Under the pieces are notes generated by a model. It saw only the letters and a program-made list of their open reading frames with translations, had not been told where the DNA came from and made no database searches. Positions 8,868 to 19,660 of a DNA stretch of 64,000 nucleotides are shown here, piece by piece. A program made the translations under genes and the position numbers. The stretch is from Lysinibacillus sp. PLM2. GTDB taxonomy: Bacteria > Bacillota > Bacilli > Bacillales_A > Planococcaceae. The DNA lies in contig AP025689.1 of assembly GCA_023168345.1 (NCBI GenBank), forward strand, positions 1,486,001-1,550,000. Direction: 5' to 3'. The number at the start of each line of letters is the position of its first letter. The first letter of the stretch is position 1.

Positions 8868-8896
8868 AGTATAGCAACGCAATATAGAAAATGCAA
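8868..8896 (-). promoter_or_regulatory. Sigma-A promoter of lexA
   Basis: Read leftward, TTGCAT (8891-8896) and TATACT (8868-8873) are separated by exactly 17 bp. The first SOS box overlaps the -35 element. Confidence 0.65.
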
Positions 8897-8907
8897 ACAT
8901 AAGTTCG
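8894..8907. promoter_or_regulatory. LexA box 1 (lexA side)
   Basis: CAAACATAAGTTCG differs from the Bacillus consensus CGAAC-N4-GTTCG at one position. It overlaps the lexA -35, consistent with autorepression. Confidence 0.75.
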
Positions 8908-8916
8908 AAAAATCTA

Positions 8917-8945
8917 TTGACAAAAACGTACGTTCGGTTTAAATT
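8917..8945 (+). promoter_or_regulatory. Sigma-A promoter of yneA-yneB
   Basis: A perfect -35 TTGACA at 8917-8922 is followed after 17 bp by TAAATT at 8940-8945. LexA box 2 lies in the spacer, so bound LexA would occlude polymerase. Confidence 0.7.
8923..8936. promoter_or_regulatory. LexA box 2 (yneA promoter spacer)
   Basis: AAAACGTACGTTCG keeps the AAC-N4-GTTCG core and lies between the -35 and -10 of the yneA promoter. Confidence 0.7.
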
Positions 8946-8959
8946 AAAAATAGAAAATG

Positions 8960-8973
8960 CGAACAAACATTCG
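8960..8973. promoter_or_regulatory. LexA box 3 (yneA leader)
   Basis: CGAACAAACATTCG differs from CGAAC-N4-GTTCG at one position and lies downstream of the yneA -10, about 17 bp before the start codon. Confidence 0.7.
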
Positions 8974-8989
8974 GAAAGAGGTTAATAGT

Positions 8990-10005
<1,016 letters not shown>

Positions 10006-10008
10006 ATA

Positions 10009-10046
10009 GAGATCCTCTCGTCCTTTAAAACCGACGAGAGGATCTC
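10009..10046. terminator. Strong bidirectional hairpin between yneB and the deacetylase gene
   Basis: Perfect 14-bp arms GAGATCCTCTCGTC (10009-10022) and GACGAGAGGATCTC (10033-10046) enclose a 10-nt loop between convergent genes. The T tract is short on both sides, so efficiency is uncertain. Confidence 0.75.
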
Positions 10047-10071
10047 TTTAACATAAATAATACAATCCTAT

Positions 10072-11310
10072 TTACTTTAAATTGACAATTTTTAAACCTT
10101 GTTTATTTAAATGTTCAAGAATTCTAGGTAAAGCATCAATTACAGCTTGTGATTCATGTAAAAGAATAATAGAACCAGATGCATCAATGTTTTGAATATG
10201 CTGATAGATTTTATCTGCATCTCGTGTTTTCCAATCTTCGGGATCTTGATTCCATAAAATCATTTTATAATTATTTTCTTGAATAATCTTTTCAGTTTCT
10301 TCATTAAAAGCTTCATATGGTGGTCTGAAAAGAATTATCTTATCGTTAATAATTTCCTCAATAACACTAGTAGATTGTTGTATTTCCGCAATTTGATCAT
10401 TGTATGTTAGTGTGGCCATATTAGGATGAGTCATTGAATGACTACCGATTGTAAAGCCGTTAGAATGAACGTATTGCACATAATCAGGATACTTTTTTGT
10501 ATTAATTCCTATAAAGAAAAAAGTACCTCCTGCCTCATATTTTGTTAAAATATCAGCAATTTCCTTTGTATATTTTGTAGGACCGTCATCAAAAGTAAGG
10601 GCAACGGAACCCTCAGGCAAACTAAAAGTCTTTGAATCTGAAATTTTAATAGTAGGAACTTGAGAGATTGATTGTGTCACAGCAACCTTAGGTGTTGTCT
10701 TTTCGATGTGTTTATCTTTTTCTAATATCGCTTTTGTTGTTATCGTTTTAACATCAGTAGTATCTGTTTTATTGACACTAGCTTGAATCCAGGGTTGGCA
10801 ATTTATAAAGAAAATGATAGTGAAAATTAAAACACAGGGTATTGCAACACGAACCCATTTTAACGGGGGGGTATGGATATTCGAGACTGATTTCTCATGA
10901 TTGTCAGTTTTATGTCGGCTTTTTTCTTGTTCAGAACTAAGCTGTGTATAAAAGCAGGGATGGTTACTTAAATCATCCATACTTTTAAAACAATTAATTA
11001 GCTCTAAAGCATTCTTATAATTTAATGAACACTTAAAATAAATTTTCTCACTTAAATCGAGATAGGTTTTTGTAACTAAACCAACTGAATGCAAATCCGT
11101 TGGTTTGGTTAACGTATGTAAAGCAAGTCGATACTTATGTTTATCATCGAAATCAATCACTTCTTGTAGATTAATTGCAGTATCCTGATCTATTTTCCAA
11201 AAGAACTCAAATCTCTCTTGATTACAAAACAAATGAATATGTAAGTATGTTTCGTCGTTAGTTATTTTTATATCAATTAGTTCTAACACTTTTCCGTAAT
11301 AGTCTGACAT
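10072..11310 (-). CDS. Membrane-anchored polysaccharide deacetylase (carbohydrate esterase 4) with novel N-terminal domain
   Basis: 412 residues in three parts. Residues 1-~150 are an unrecognised, probably cytosolic domain; ~153-170 is one transmembrane helix; ~230-412 is an extracellular NodB-type deacetylase. All five CE4 motifs are present: TFDDGP, HSMTHP (metal ligands), RPPYEAF, DPEDW and LLHE. Such enzymes remove acetyl groups from peptidoglycan or other wall glycans. The gene lies downstream of a coiled-coil gene on the same strand, 23 bp away, so they are probably one transcript. The pair lies inside the conserved yneA-yneB-ynzC order, suggesting insertion. Confidence 0.88.
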   Translation of the reverse strand: MSDYYGKVLELIDIKITNDETYLHIHLFCNQERFEFFWKIDQDTAINLQEVIDFDDKHKYRLALHTLTKPTDLHSVGLVTKTYLDLSEKIYFKCSLNYKNALELINCFKSMDDLSNHPCFYTQLSSEQEKSRHKTDNHEKSVSNIHTPPLKWVRVAIPCVLIFTIIFFINCQPWIQASVNKTDTTDVKTITTKAILEKDKHIEKTTPKVAVTQSISQVPTIKISDSKTFSLPEGSVALTFDDGPTKYTKEIADILTKYEAGGTFFFIGINTKKYPDYVQYVHSNGFTIGSHSMTHPNMATLTYNDQIAEIQQSTSVIEEIINDKIILFRPPYEAFNEETEKIIQENNYKMILWNQDPEDWKTRDADKIYQHIQNIDASGSIILLHESQAVIDALPRILEHLNKQGLKIVNLK

Positions 11311-11333
11311 GATACACCCTCTCTTGTACTACT

Positions 11334-12068
11334 TTATTCTTGTTTCGATGAGTTAGAAGATGTATTTGTTGAAAATGAGAAGGTCATTCTTTCTGTAAAA
11401 TCGTTTATCGTTTCCATTAATTTAGCTTTTTCATCAACGATTTTTTGATATTGCTCTAATGATTTTTGATTTTCAATTTCAAGATTCCTAATTTTTTCTT
11501 CGAGCTTCTTGACAGTTAACATGTTTTGATACTGGTAGCTCGTGAAATCATCATTCAGCTTCTTGTATTTCGAAGTTTCAGTTTCAAGTTGGTTTGAAAT
11601 CTTTTCATATTCCATTTTTGAAGAAAGTTGATATGCCTTGTAATCTTCAATGAGCTGGTCATATCCCATTTGTTTGCTAGTTAATTTGTTTTCTAAATCG
11701 TTTATAACTTTTTGGCCTTCTTGTAAAAGTTGATCTTTTTTTAATAAATCTACATTCAAGCGATTAATCGTTTCATTTGCTGAAAGTAATTGCTCTTCTA
11801 ATGCTTTTTTCTTATAAGAAAGCAATTGTCGATCTTTTAAAATATTTTCTACTGAGTTCATCAAATCTAAGGATAACTTATCGGAGTTATCTTGAAATGT
11901 TTCTAATACTTGTACAGAATCACTCGTAGAAGATACATTATTATCATTATTATCAGTTGTCTCAGTTGTGGGTTCTTGTATTTTTTCGACATTTTCATTG
12001 ATTTGATTTTGGTTCGAAAGGATATCTTTGAACCAATTCATCCCTTTTTTCTCCACTACCTTCGTCAT
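11334..12068 (-). CDS. Coiled-coil protein, function unknown
   Basis: 244 residues. After a short N-terminus (KKGMNWFKDILS) there is an acidic/polar linker rich in T, D, N and S (~30-60). From ~75 to ~225 runs a continuous heptad-rich coiled coil (LEEQLLSANETINRLNVDLL and similar), ending in a Ser/Asn-rich tail. There is no signal peptide or membrane helix, so it is probably cytosolic. AGGAGATGAG precedes ATG 12068. It is co-transcribed with the downstream deacetylase, whose N-terminal domain faces the cytosol; the two may interact, but this is inference. Confidence 0.7.
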   Translation of the reverse strand: MTKVVEKKGMNWFKDILSNQNQINENVEKIQEPTTETTDNNDNNVSSTSDSVQVLETFQDNSDKLSLDLMNSVENILKDRQLLSYKKKALEEQLLSANETINRLNVDLLKKDQLLQEGQKVINDLENKLTSKQMGYDQLIEDYKAYQLSSKMEYEKISNQLETETSKYKKLNDDFTSYQYQNMLTVKKLEEKIRNLEIENQKSLEQYQKIVDEKAKLMETINDFTERMTFSFSTNTSSNSSKQE

Positions 12069-12256
12069 AGACTCATCTCCTATTTTATAACTTCTCTAGT
12101 AAAATTCTAATTTATTATAGGAGAGTATAAAATATTTCAAAAGAACCATTATTAGTAAATATTGTATAGGTAAATTTAACCTCTTAATTGTGTTTATAAT
12201 GTGATATTAACAATAATTTTGAAAAACAGATAGGGTCTACTAATAGTAATTGCGAT

Positions 12257-12302
12257 TAAGAAGGGGGAAATCTAACTTGTAAGAAGGGGGAAATCTAACT
12301 TG
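12257..12302. repeat. Perfect 23-bp tandem duplication
   Basis: Two identical 23-bp units (12257-12279 and 12280-12302), each holding AAGAAGGGGGAAATCTAAC, lie in the gap 12069-12442 between the coiled-coil gene and ynzC. The unit contains a ribosome-binding-site-like AAGGGGG, but no start codon follows. No gene is supported in this 374-bp gap. Confidence 0.85.
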
Positions 12303-12442
12303 AAGTTACTCGGGATAGAATTTAAGTACCTATATAAATAGAACACTTTATGAAATTCGATTTTATAAAGGTTAATTACTTGCTTAATCAGTCTTTTTTT
12401 CTTACCTTTTAAGTATCGGAAAACGAAAGGTTGGAAAATTAG

Positions 12443-12673
12443 ATGTTATCAAAAGAAAAAATTGCAAGAATTAATGAACTATCAAAGAAAAAGAAAATGG
12501 GTACAATAACTGAAGTTGAGGCAAAGGAACAAACAGCCCTTCGTAGGGAGTATTTAGATTCATTCCGTAATAGTTTTCGTAACACGATTGAGAATGTTCA
12601 AGTTTTTGATGCACAAGGAAATGATGTAACGCCAGATAAAGTAAAAAAATTAAAAAATAATCGCTTAAATTAA
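12443..12673 (+). CDS. ynzC: YnzC, DUF896 small protein
   Basis: 76 residues, typical DUF896 length. The two-helix core KEKIARINELSKKKKMGTI ... EQTALRREYLDSFRNSFR is diagnostic. DUF896 proteins are short helical-hairpin cytosolic proteins of unknown activity. In B. subtilis ynzC is the third gene of the SOS operon after yneA and yneB; here it is separated from them and lacks an obvious LexA box just upstream, so SOS control may be lost. It precedes tkt in the same orientation, as in B. subtilis. Confidence 0.92.
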   Translation: MLSKEKIARINELSKKKKMGTITEVEAKEQTALRREYLDSFRNSFRNTIENVQVFDAQGNDVTPDKVKKLKNNRLN

Positions 12674-12806
12674 ATAGAATAATATAGCATATTGGTAAAA
12701 AGTATGTCTTATTTCCGAAAATGTCTTGATATAGGATTGTTTTCTTACCCAATCTTGTCTAAACTGAAAAAAGAACAATAATTAGACCGAGAAAGGAAGT
12801 CTAGCA

Positions 12807-14801
12807 ATGACACAAAAAGCGGATATACTAGCAATTAATGCAATCCGAACTTTATCAATTGATGCAATTGAAAAAGCTAATTCAGGTCACCCTGGTTTAC
12901 CAATGGGTGCTGCGCCAATGGCATATACTTTATGGACAAAACAATTACGACATAACCCTCAAAATCCAAAATGGACTAATCGCGATCGTTTCGTTCTTTC
13001 AGCAGGACATGGATCGATGTTACTATATAGCCTTTTACATTTAGGCGGGTATGGTCTTGATATGGAAGAAATTAAAAACTTCCGCCAATGGGGATCGAAA
13101 ACTCCAGGTCACCCTGAATATGGACATACAGTTGGGGTAGAAGCGACAACTGGTCCACTTGGGCAAGGTATTGCGATGAGTGTTGGTATGGCAATGGCTG
13201 AGCGTCATCTAGCTGCTACTTACAACAAACCAGGACATGAGATCGTTGACCACTACACATACGCATTATGTGGAGATGGAGATTTAATGGAAGGTGTTGC
13301 GGCAGAGGCAATTTCCTTAGCGGGTCATTTAAAATTAGAAAAATTAATCGTTCTTTATGATTCGAATGACATTTCATTAGATGGGGATCTTGCAAAATCA
13401 TTTTCTGAAAATGTACAAAAACGTTTTGAGTCTTATGGTTGGAATTATATCCATGTTGCAGATGGAACAGATATCGATGCGATTAATAAGTCAATTGAGC
13501 AAGCGAAACAGTCGAAAGACAAGCCTACATTAATCGAAGTAAAAACAGTAATCGGTTTTGGCTCTCCAAATAAATCTGGGAAATCTGACTCCCACGGTGC
13601 GCCACTTGGTACAGATGAAGTAGTATTAACAAAAACAGCATATGGCTGGGAGCATGAACCATTCCAAATTCCACAAGAGGTGTATGATGTTTTCAATGCA
13701 GCAGCAGAGATACAAGGTGTACAATCGGAAGCAGAATGGAACGCAAAGTTCGAAAGCTATAAAGAAGCATACCCTGAATTAGCTGAACAGTATATAAAAG
13801 CAATGAACAATGAATTACCTGCTGATTTTGACGCCGAAGTACCAGTATATGAAGCAGGGAAATCCGTTGCAACTCGTTCATCATCAGGAGATGTAATCAA
13901 TGCTCTAGCGAAAAAAGTCCCTTCTTTCTTCGGTGGAAGTGCTGACTTAGCAGGTTCCAATAAAACAACGATTAAAGGTGGAGGGGATTTCTCTGCAGAA
14001 TCACCAGAAGGCCGTAATATTTGGTTCGGAGTTCGTGAATTTGCGATGGGTGCAGCATTAAATGGGATGGCGTTACATGGTGGATTACATGTATTTGGAG
14101 GTACGTTCTTCGTATTCTCAGATTACGTACGTCCAGCAGTTCGCTTATCAGCTTTAATGGGATTACCTGTAACATACGTATTCACACATGACTCCATTGC
14201 AGTTGGCGAAGACGGTCCAACTCATGAACCGGTCGAGCATTTGGCTGCATTCCGAGCAATGCCTAATGTATCTGTGATTCGTCCTGCTGATGCAAATGAA
14301 AGTGCAGTAGCTTGGAAATTAGCTATTTCATCACAAAATACACCAACATTGCTAGTACTTTCTCGTCAAAACTTACCGGTGTTGGCACATTCCGCCAATC
14401 TTGCCAAAGAGGGTGTTGCTAAAGGAGCTTATGTAGTTTCTCCAGCAACAAAAGGTACACCGGATGCAATTTTAATCGCGACTGGTTCAGAGGTTTCATT
14501 AGCGGTAGATGCACAGAAGGCATTACTAACTGAAGGGATTGACACTTCAGTAGTGTCAATGCCATCAATGGATCGTTTTGAACAACAATCTGCAGAATAC
14601 AAAGAATCGGTATTACCTAAGGCAGTAACGAAACGTCTTGCCATAGAAATGGGTGCATCATTTGGTTGGCATAAATATGTAGGCTTTGAGGGAGACGTTC
14701 TTGCTATTGATAAATTCGGTGCAAGTGCTCCTGGCGAAGTAGTCATTGAACAATACGGCTTCACAGTTGAAAATGTTGTAGCAAAAGTAAAATCTTTATA
14801 A
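12807..14801 (+). CDS. tkt: Transketolase
   Basis: 664 residues, full length. The enzyme moves two-carbon ketol units between sugar phosphates in the non-oxidative pentose phosphate pathway, using thiamine diphosphate and a divalent metal. Visible signatures are the N-terminal [10 protein letters not shown], the TPP motif GDGDLMEG ... NDISLDG near residue 155, the pyrimidine-domain [17 protein letters not shown] near 460, and a C-terminal transketolase domain. AAAGGAAG precedes the start. It stands between ynzC and, in B. subtilis, sirA; here a chemoreceptor and lia genes follow. Confidence 0.98.
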   Translation: MTQKADILAINAIRTLSIDAIEKANSGHPGLPMGAAPMAYTLWTKQLRHNPQNPKWTNRDRFVLSAGHGSMLLYSLLHLGGYGLDMEEIKNFRQWGSKTPGHPEYGHTVGVEATTGPLGQGIAMSVGMAMAERHLAATYNKPGHEIVDHYTYALCGDGDLMEGVAAEAISLAGHLKLEKLIVLYDSNDISLDGDLAKSFSENVQKRFESYGWNYIHVADGTDIDAINKSIEQAKQSKDKPTLIEVKTVIGFGSPNKSGKSDSHGAPLGTDEVVLTKTAYGWEHEPFQIPQEVYDVFNAAAEIQGVQSEAEWNAKFESYKEAYPELAEQYIKAMNNELPADFDAEVPVYEAGKSVATRSSSGDVINALAKKVPSFFGGSADLAGSNKTTIKGGGDFSAESPEGRNIWFGVREFAMGAALNGMALHGGLHVFGGTFFVFSDYVRPAVRLSALMGLPVTYVFTHDSIAVGEDGPTHEPVEHLAAFRAMPNVSVIRPADANESAVAWKLAISSQNTPTLLVLSRQNLPVLAHSANLAKEGVAKGAYVVSPATKGTPDAILIATGSEVSLAVDAQKALLTEGIDTSVVSMPSMDRFEQQSAEYKESVLPKAVTKRLAIEMGASFGWHKYVGFEGDVLAIDKFGASAPGEVVIEQYGFTVENVVAKVKSL

Positions 14802-14812
14802 TCAAATATCAC

Positions 14813-14846
14813 GCCCTGTATGTTTCTAACTACAGGGCTTTTTTTT
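14813..14846 (+). terminator. Terminator of tkt
   Basis: GCCCTGTA (14813-14820) and TACAGGGC (14831-14838) pair across a 10-nt loop and are followed by eight T. Confidence 0.93.
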
Positions 14847-14976
14847 ATATTCATTTGAATTTAACTCTCTACAAAATTTATTTTTATCATACTAAATATA
14901 TTTTCTGCTTTTTCTGAAAATTATTGTTAAAATAGGATTAAATTAGTTCTTTAGTAGAGAGGTTGGTGCATTCAAC

Positions 14977-16659
14977 ATGAAATTATCGATACGAAAGAAG
15001 ATGTGGATGGGCTTTGGAACCGTAAATTTTCTATTATTATTCATCTCAATCATAGCGTTTTTTTCAATTAATGATATAACAAACAAGTATAAAATGATGA
15101 ATAAAGACAACGTAGAAAAGATAAATTTAGTAAATGAAATTGAATATGTACAAAAGGAAGTTGAGGCTTACATTTTAGAATACATTACTTTTGGGCAACA
15201 GCAGTTGATTGATAAAATGAATGCATCTATGGAACGAGGAACAGAGGCACGAGAACAATTATTAGCAACAATAACAGATGCCGAAGCTTTAAACATTATG
15301 GAATCTCTCGAATCCGCTACGCTAGCTTATAACAATGCAGCAAATGAAGTAATTAAAGTCAAAGATAGCGGTGGATATTATGAGGGTTCACTGGAATTGA
15401 TGCGGTTAAATAATGCAACGGCTACAACCAACTTAAATCAAATTATTGATTATGTCGAACAAAATGTTAGTCAGACCCAAAATGATCTTGATGGCTATCA
15501 AGCTTTTTCAAATATGCTAGTATTGATCATTTCTGTTATTACAATTCTATTAGGGTTAATAATAGCTACTGTCATCAGTCGAAATATATCTAATCCAATT
15601 AAAAAAGTAACAAATGGACTTGAAAAGGTTGCCTCAGGGAATCTTTCTATTGATACAATCAACGTTAAAAATAAAGATGAAGTTGGAAAGATGGCTGAAA
15701 CCTTTAATAAAATGTTAGCTGATTTAAAAGGGATCGTACTAAGTGTTCGAAATTCATCTTCTCAGTTAGCAGCTAGTGCTGAACAATTATCAGCCAGTTC
15801 AGAAGAAAGCTTAGCTTCTTCGCAAATGGTGGCCACTTCGGTTGATCATCAGCTGAAGACAAGTAACCATCAAGTAAATCTAATGGATACTTCCGTTCTT
15901 TCTTTAAAGAATTTAAATTTAGGATTAAATCAAATCGCGAAAAACAATGAGGACATGCTACTTTCCTCAAATGAGGTAAATGACTTAGTAACGAAAGGTG
16001 CATCGGTCGTTTCAGAAGTTGCCATTCAAATGAATACCATTCATGAAACCTTTAACGAAACAACCGAAAAAATGAAGGAAATGGAAAAGCTATCCTATGA
16101 TATTCAAAATGTCACTGCACTCATTACAGAAGTTTCAGAACAAACTAATTTACTAGCTTTAAATGCAGCGATTGAAGCAGCGAGAGCTGGAGAATATGGT
16201 AAGGGATTCGCGGTTGTTGCTGATGAAGTTCGAAAGCTTGCCCAACAATCTCGACGATCTGCTGAAGAAATTACAAAAATGTTGAACCATATTCAAGATG
16301 CAACTGGGGCAGCTGTTCATACAATTTCTAATGGAGGCACGAAAGTAAACAAAGGGCTAATAAAGACGAACGAATCCTTGGAAGTATTCCATGCTATTGA
16401 GGAAAGTGTTCAAGCTGTTGCGGTAAAAGTAAAATCTGTTTCAAAAGCCATCGAAGAAATCCATGCTATGGCAGACTCTGTAACAGAAAGTGTGGTTCAA
16501 GTACAAACTCTCGCAAAAGATGCTGCCGTATTATCGACGGATTCCAGTGCAGCAACAGAGCAACAATTAGCGGTTACTCAAGAAATTACATCGAGTGCTC
16601 AATCATTAGCTAATCTTGCTGAATCCCTTCAAAGGGAAGTAAGTAAATTTAATATTTAA
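14977..16659 (+). CDS. Methyl-accepting chemotaxis protein
   Basis: 560 residues. TM1 spans ~10-32, an extracellular four-helix-bundle sensor ~35-180, TM2 ~183-206, HAMP ~207-260 ([20 protein letters not shown]) and a signalling domain to the end. The hairpin tip [20 protein letters not shown], which binds CheA/CheW, is intact. The attractant cannot be read from the sequence. It is monocistronic between tkt and the lia operon, interrupting the tkt-sirA order seen in B. subtilis. A decayed chemoreceptor tail lies just downstream. Confidence 0.93.
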   Translation: MKLSIRKKMWMGFGTVNFLLLFISIIAFFSINDITNKYKMMNKDNVEKINLVNEIEYVQKEVEAYILEYITFGQQQLIDKMNASMERGTEAREQLLATITDAEALNIMESLESATLAYNNAANEVIKVKDSGGYYEGSLELMRLNNATATTNLNQIIDYVEQNVSQTQNDLDGYQAFSNMLVLIISVITILLGLIIATVISRNISNPIKKVTNGLEKVASGNLSIDTINVKNKDEVGKMAETFNKMLADLKGIVLSVRNSSSQLAASAEQLSASSEESLASSQMVATSVDHQLKTSNHQVNLMDTSVLSLKNLNLGLNQIAKNNEDMLLSSNEVNDLVTKGASVVSEVAIQMNTIHETFNETTEKMKEMEKLSYDIQNVTALITEVSEQTNLLALNAAIEAARAGEYGKGFAVVADEVRKLAQQSRRSAEEITKMLNHIQDATGAAVHTISNGGTKVNKGLIKTNESLEVFHAIEESVQAVAVKVKSVSKAIEEIHAMADSVTESVVQVQTLAKDAAVLSTDSSAATEQQLAVTQEITSSAQSLANLAESLQREVSKFNI

Positions 16660-16712
16660 TTCAATACGAAGATACTTTTGTTTAGAAAAATAACCCTCCA
16701 ACAATACAGTAC

Positions 16713-16800
16713 ATTACCAAAATAGCAAAAAAGAATGCTAAAGTTGTTCAATCATTATCTGTGTTATCACAATAGGGAAGTCAGTGAATTTAGAATAGAA
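16713..16800 (+). pseudogene. Remnant of a second chemoreceptor C-terminus
   Basis: Immediately after the intact chemoreceptor, a plus-strand stretch reads ITKIAKKNAKVVQSLSVLSQ, then after a one-base shift REVSEFRI. This mirrors the intact gene's end ([20 protein letters not shown]). It looks like the last ~30 codons of a duplicated gene mostly lost by deletion. Confidence 0.45.
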
Positions 16801-16809
16801 AAACTAGAA

Positions 16810-16845
16810 AAGGATGCATGCCAATATGGGATGCATCCTTTTTTG
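16810..16845 (+). terminator. Terminator between the chemoreceptor and liaR (convergent)
   Basis: AAGGATGCAT (16810-16819) and ATGCATCCTT (16831-16840) are perfect inverted arms followed by a T run on the plus strand. It can serve both convergent transcripts. Confidence 0.85.
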
Positions 16846-16893
16846 TTTATTTACATGTGGTAAAAACGGATGATCACCCCATAATATAGAAGT

Positions 16894-17532
16894 CTATTTT
16901 GAATTCACTAATCCATTTTGAAATGCATAAACGACTGCCTGCGTACGATCTTGAACCTCGAGCTTTGCTAAAATATTGCTAACATGTGTTTTCACTGTTT
17001 TTAATGCTATAAATAAATCATCTGCAATTTCTTGATTTGTTTTTCCTTGTGCTACAAGTAGTAGTACTTCCATTTCCCGTTCTGTTAATTGTTCATGAAG
17101 TGGAGCGGACGAACTAGATCGCATACGTTGCATCATTTTCATTGTCACTTCTGGCTCTAAAATAGATTCACCATTAATCGTTTTGCGAATCGCATCAGCA
17201 ATTTGTTTGGCATTTGAAGTTTTTAGAATGTAACTTACAGCACCAGCCTCTAAAGCAGGATATACCTTATCATCATCTAAGAAACTCGTCACCATCATAA
17301 TTTTTGCATCTGGCCATTGGGTTAATATTTCCGCTGTTGCTTCGGCGCCTGTCATAATAGGCATAACATTATCCATTAGTATTAGGTCTGGCTTTAATTT
17401 CAATGCAAGTTCGACTGCTTCTTGACCATTCGATGCCTCGCCAACCACGGTCATATCAGGCTGAGTTGATAAATAAGCTGAAACGCCGATTCGAACCATT
17501 TCATGATCATCAGCTATTAAAACCTTTATCAT
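16894..17532 (-). CDS. liaR: LiaR/VraR-type response regulator
   Basis: 212 residues, NarL/LuxR class. The receiver domain (1-~120) has the acidic pair DDHE, phospho-acceptor Asp in LILMDNVMP, a Thr in MMVTSF and the Lys in ILKTSN. The C-terminal GerE HTH (~148-205) carries [20 protein letters not shown] and [19 protein letters not shown]. Phosphorylated LiaR activates the liaIH genes on cell-wall stress. It is last in the lia cluster and separated from liaS by 240 bp, unusual for this normally tight pair. GAGGTG precedes ATG 17532. Confidence 0.92.
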   Translation of the reverse strand: MIKVLIADDHEMVRIGVSAYLSTQPDMTVVGEASNGQEAVELALKLKPDLILMDNVMPIMTGAEATAEILTQWPDAKIMMVTSFLDDDKVYPALEAGAVSYILKTSNAKQIADAIRKTINGESILEPEVTMKMMQRMRSSSSAPLHEQLTEREMEVLLLVAQGKTNQEIADDLFIALKTVKTHVSNILAKLEVQDRTQAVVYAFQNGLVNSK

Positions 17533-17574
17533 TTTTTCACCTCTTTATGGTTAAATTCGTTATATCGGATAATA

Positions 17575-17692
17575 TTCGATCACTTAAGTTATTGATAAGG
17601 TTACTAATTCAAATTTTTGTTCAAAAATTATTAAAGTAAATGACCATATAGAAATTCGTAAGTTTCACAGGAAATTGTTTCGATCACTTAAG
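17575..17692. repeat. Repeated 14-mer in the liaS-liaR gap
   Basis: TTCGATCACTTAAG occurs at 17575-17588 and exactly again at 17679-17692. A related ACGATCACATAG follows at 17701. The three lie in the 240-bp stretch between liaS and liaR and could be regulator sites or duplication remnants. No ORF is present there. Confidence 0.5.
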
Positions 17693-17772
17693 ATGTCAAT
17701 ACGATCACATAGATTCAACATTTGATTACATAATCCCTACGTGCGATTGCAAGGAAGGCCCTTCAAAAAAGG

Positions 17773-18846
17773 CTATTCTTCATACTCTATGCTATCTTGA
17801 TTATTTACATCTTTTGGAGTGTCATCATTGTTACTTTTTCTTTTCAGTGGAACTTTCACTTCTACGATTGTACCTTCATCTGGAACGGATACAATTTTAT
17901 AAGTACAGCCTATTTCGACTGCTCGTTCTGCGATATTCTTTAGACCGTAAGATGTTGTTTTATCCTCCTCTAGATTAAAACCGCGGCCGTTATCTTGGAT
18001 TCGCAAAATACCAATATGGTCTCGCGCAACTAATAATAACTCAACCTCTGTTGCTTTTGCGTGACGTAATGTGTTTGATAAAGCTTCTTGGGCGATTCTA
18101 AATAAATGATCTTCCTCTGCCTTTGTTAATTCAAATTCCTCAATTTTATATTCGACGTTAAAATGAACCTTCTGTTGAAGCTCTAATATTAAACCCGTTA
18201 ATCCTTCTGCAAGTGTATTATTACGCAGGGCAATTGGTCGTAAATGTAATAACAACGCACGCATTTCAAGCTGTGCCTGTTGAACAATTTTTTCAATTTG
18301 TAACAATGTATGCTGCGAATTTTTTATAGGCTGTTCTTGTTCTGTTAATGAAGATAATAACATGGATGCAGCAAACAGCTGCTGCGAAACGGAATCATGC
18401 AGTTCTCGAGCCAAACGTTGTCTTTCAGCAACGATTCTTTCTTGAATAATAGTGTCGTTAGTTTCCACTCGTTGATTTGTAAGCTTTTGTAAACTTTGAC
18501 GTTGTGTTTCAATCAAATCGTGAGTTTGTTGCAATGCTTTACGAAGGGACCTTGGAATTTTTTTATTTTCCAACGAGAAATCAGGATCTACTAATTTTTT
18601 TACGTAGCGAAGGGAAAATCGTTCCCTTGCTTTCTCTGCAATAGCAATCCAAATACTTAAGAAAATACTCAACATAAGAATTGCGAAAATGAAGTAGGCA
18701 ACAAGAGGTATATCCTGATATTTTTCCTCCCAAAACGGACGGAAAGTTTCTTCAACGGGCTCCCCTAAAAGATAATAGAAGAATAAAAAAATGATAGAAG
18801 TCAACATCGAAAATATTGAGATAGTGCGCACTGTAAATGCAATCAT
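17773..18846 (-). CDS. liaS: LiaS/VraS-type sensor histidine kinase
   Basis: 357 residues. Two membrane helices (~5-26 and ~47-70) flank a very short extracellular loop, typical of intramembrane-sensing kinases. The HisKA_3 box has RELHDSVSQQL with the phospho-acceptor His near residue 150. The HATPase domain has EALSNTLRHAKA and IQDNGRGFNLEE. It senses cell-envelope stress together with LiaF and phosphorylates LiaR. I chose ATG 18846, preceded by GGAGGTGG and overlapping the liaF stop by 4 bp, over a start ten codons upstream inside liaF. Confidence 0.92.
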   Translation of the reverse strand: MIAFTVRTISIFSMLTSIIFLFFYYLLGEPVEETFRPFWEEKYQDIPLVAYFIFAILMLSIFLSIWIAIAEKARERFSLRYVKKLVDPDFSLENKKIPRSLRKALQQTHDLIETQRQSLQKLTNQRVETNDTIIQERIVAERQRLARELHDSVSQQLFAASMLLSSLTEQEQPIKNSQHTLLQIEKIVQQAQLEMRALLLHLRPIALRNNTLAEGLTGLILELQQKVHFNVEYKIEEFELTKAEEDHLFRIAQEALSNTLRHAKATEVELLLVARDHIGILRIQDNGRGFNLEEDKTTSYGLKNIAERAVEIGCTYKIVSVPDEGTIVEVKVPLKRKSNNDDTPKDVNNQDSIEYEE

Positions 18847-19526
18847 TGGCGAACCACCTCCACATCTCCAAGCCAAGTGGCGACATGGATTACTAATTTC
18901 CGTTTAGCGCCATCAGACTCACCATCTTCAAATAGTAGATGTTCATTCATTAGACGTTTCGGTGGATTTTGTAATAGCTTTGCCTCGCCTAAAATCGTGG
19001 AATACTGAAGGCGAAACGGTATATTATAGGGAACCACAATTGTAACTTTTCCAATAGATTGTCGTATTGTTATAACTGAAGTGCCCACTGGTAATATAGT
19101 TTGAGTAGTATCAATTAGTATATCACCAAGAAATCGTTGTATTTGAACGTCTTGCCATTTGTACGTCTCTAAAGGGGGAGCGGTGCTACCGAAAAAATCG
19201 TTTTTATGTATCGACCCTGTTTCAAATGCTTCATCTGATAATGTAATTACATCTTTTTGTTTCTTTGTCTGTCTATATAACATGTAAATTAGTATACCGA
19301 CAATAAATAATCTCAACGTAAAAACGGAAAGAATAGCGATAAAGGCAAAGAAGCATCCAATCCAGAAGAGTATACGATTTCGCTTTGAGAAACTGTAATA
19401 AAACAGTAGGGCAGTAATAATGAGTAAGAAGGCGCCACCATTATTAAAAATTGTAAGCTCAGCGAATACAATTAATAATAAAATAATGAGAGCAGTCGTT
19501 AATTGATCTGTTGAGTATTTGTTCAT
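18843..19526 (-). CDS. liaF: LiaF, membrane inhibitor of LiaRS signalling
   Basis: 227 residues. Four hydrophobic helices fill the first ~85 residues. The C-terminal part (~110-227) is the cell-wall-active-antibiotics-response beta domain, with DILIDTTQTILPVGTSVITI and GKVTIVVPYNIPFRLQ. LiaF keeps the LiaS kinase inactive without envelope stress. It overlaps liaS by 4 bp and follows liaH by about 130 bp. GAGGAGG precedes the ATG. Length and order match the Firmicute liaF family. Confidence 0.92.
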   Translation of the reverse strand: MNKYSTDQLTTALIILLLIVFAELTIFNNGGAFLLIITALLFYYSFSKRNRILFWIGCFFAFIAILSVFTLRLFIVGILIYMLYRQTKKQKDVITLSDEAFETGSIHKNDFFGSTAPPLETYKWQDVQIQRFLGDILIDTTQTILPVGTSVITIRQSIGKVTIVVPYNIPFRLQYSTILGEAKLLQNPPKRLMNEHLLFEDGESDGAKRKLVIHVATWLGDVEVVRQ

Positions 19527-19660
19527 AATGGGCTCCTCCTCTTTGTTTTATAGTATACATACATATGAAACGTAATAAGGGAGAAAGCAACATTAACGTT
19601 TTGCTTCCTCCATTTGTGTAGTCCAATTTCATTTCAATGAAATCTCACATAATTATAGCA

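Noticed and set aside
14429..14854. 141-codon ORF opposite the tkt 3' end
   Set aside because: Antisense shadow that also crosses the tkt terminator.
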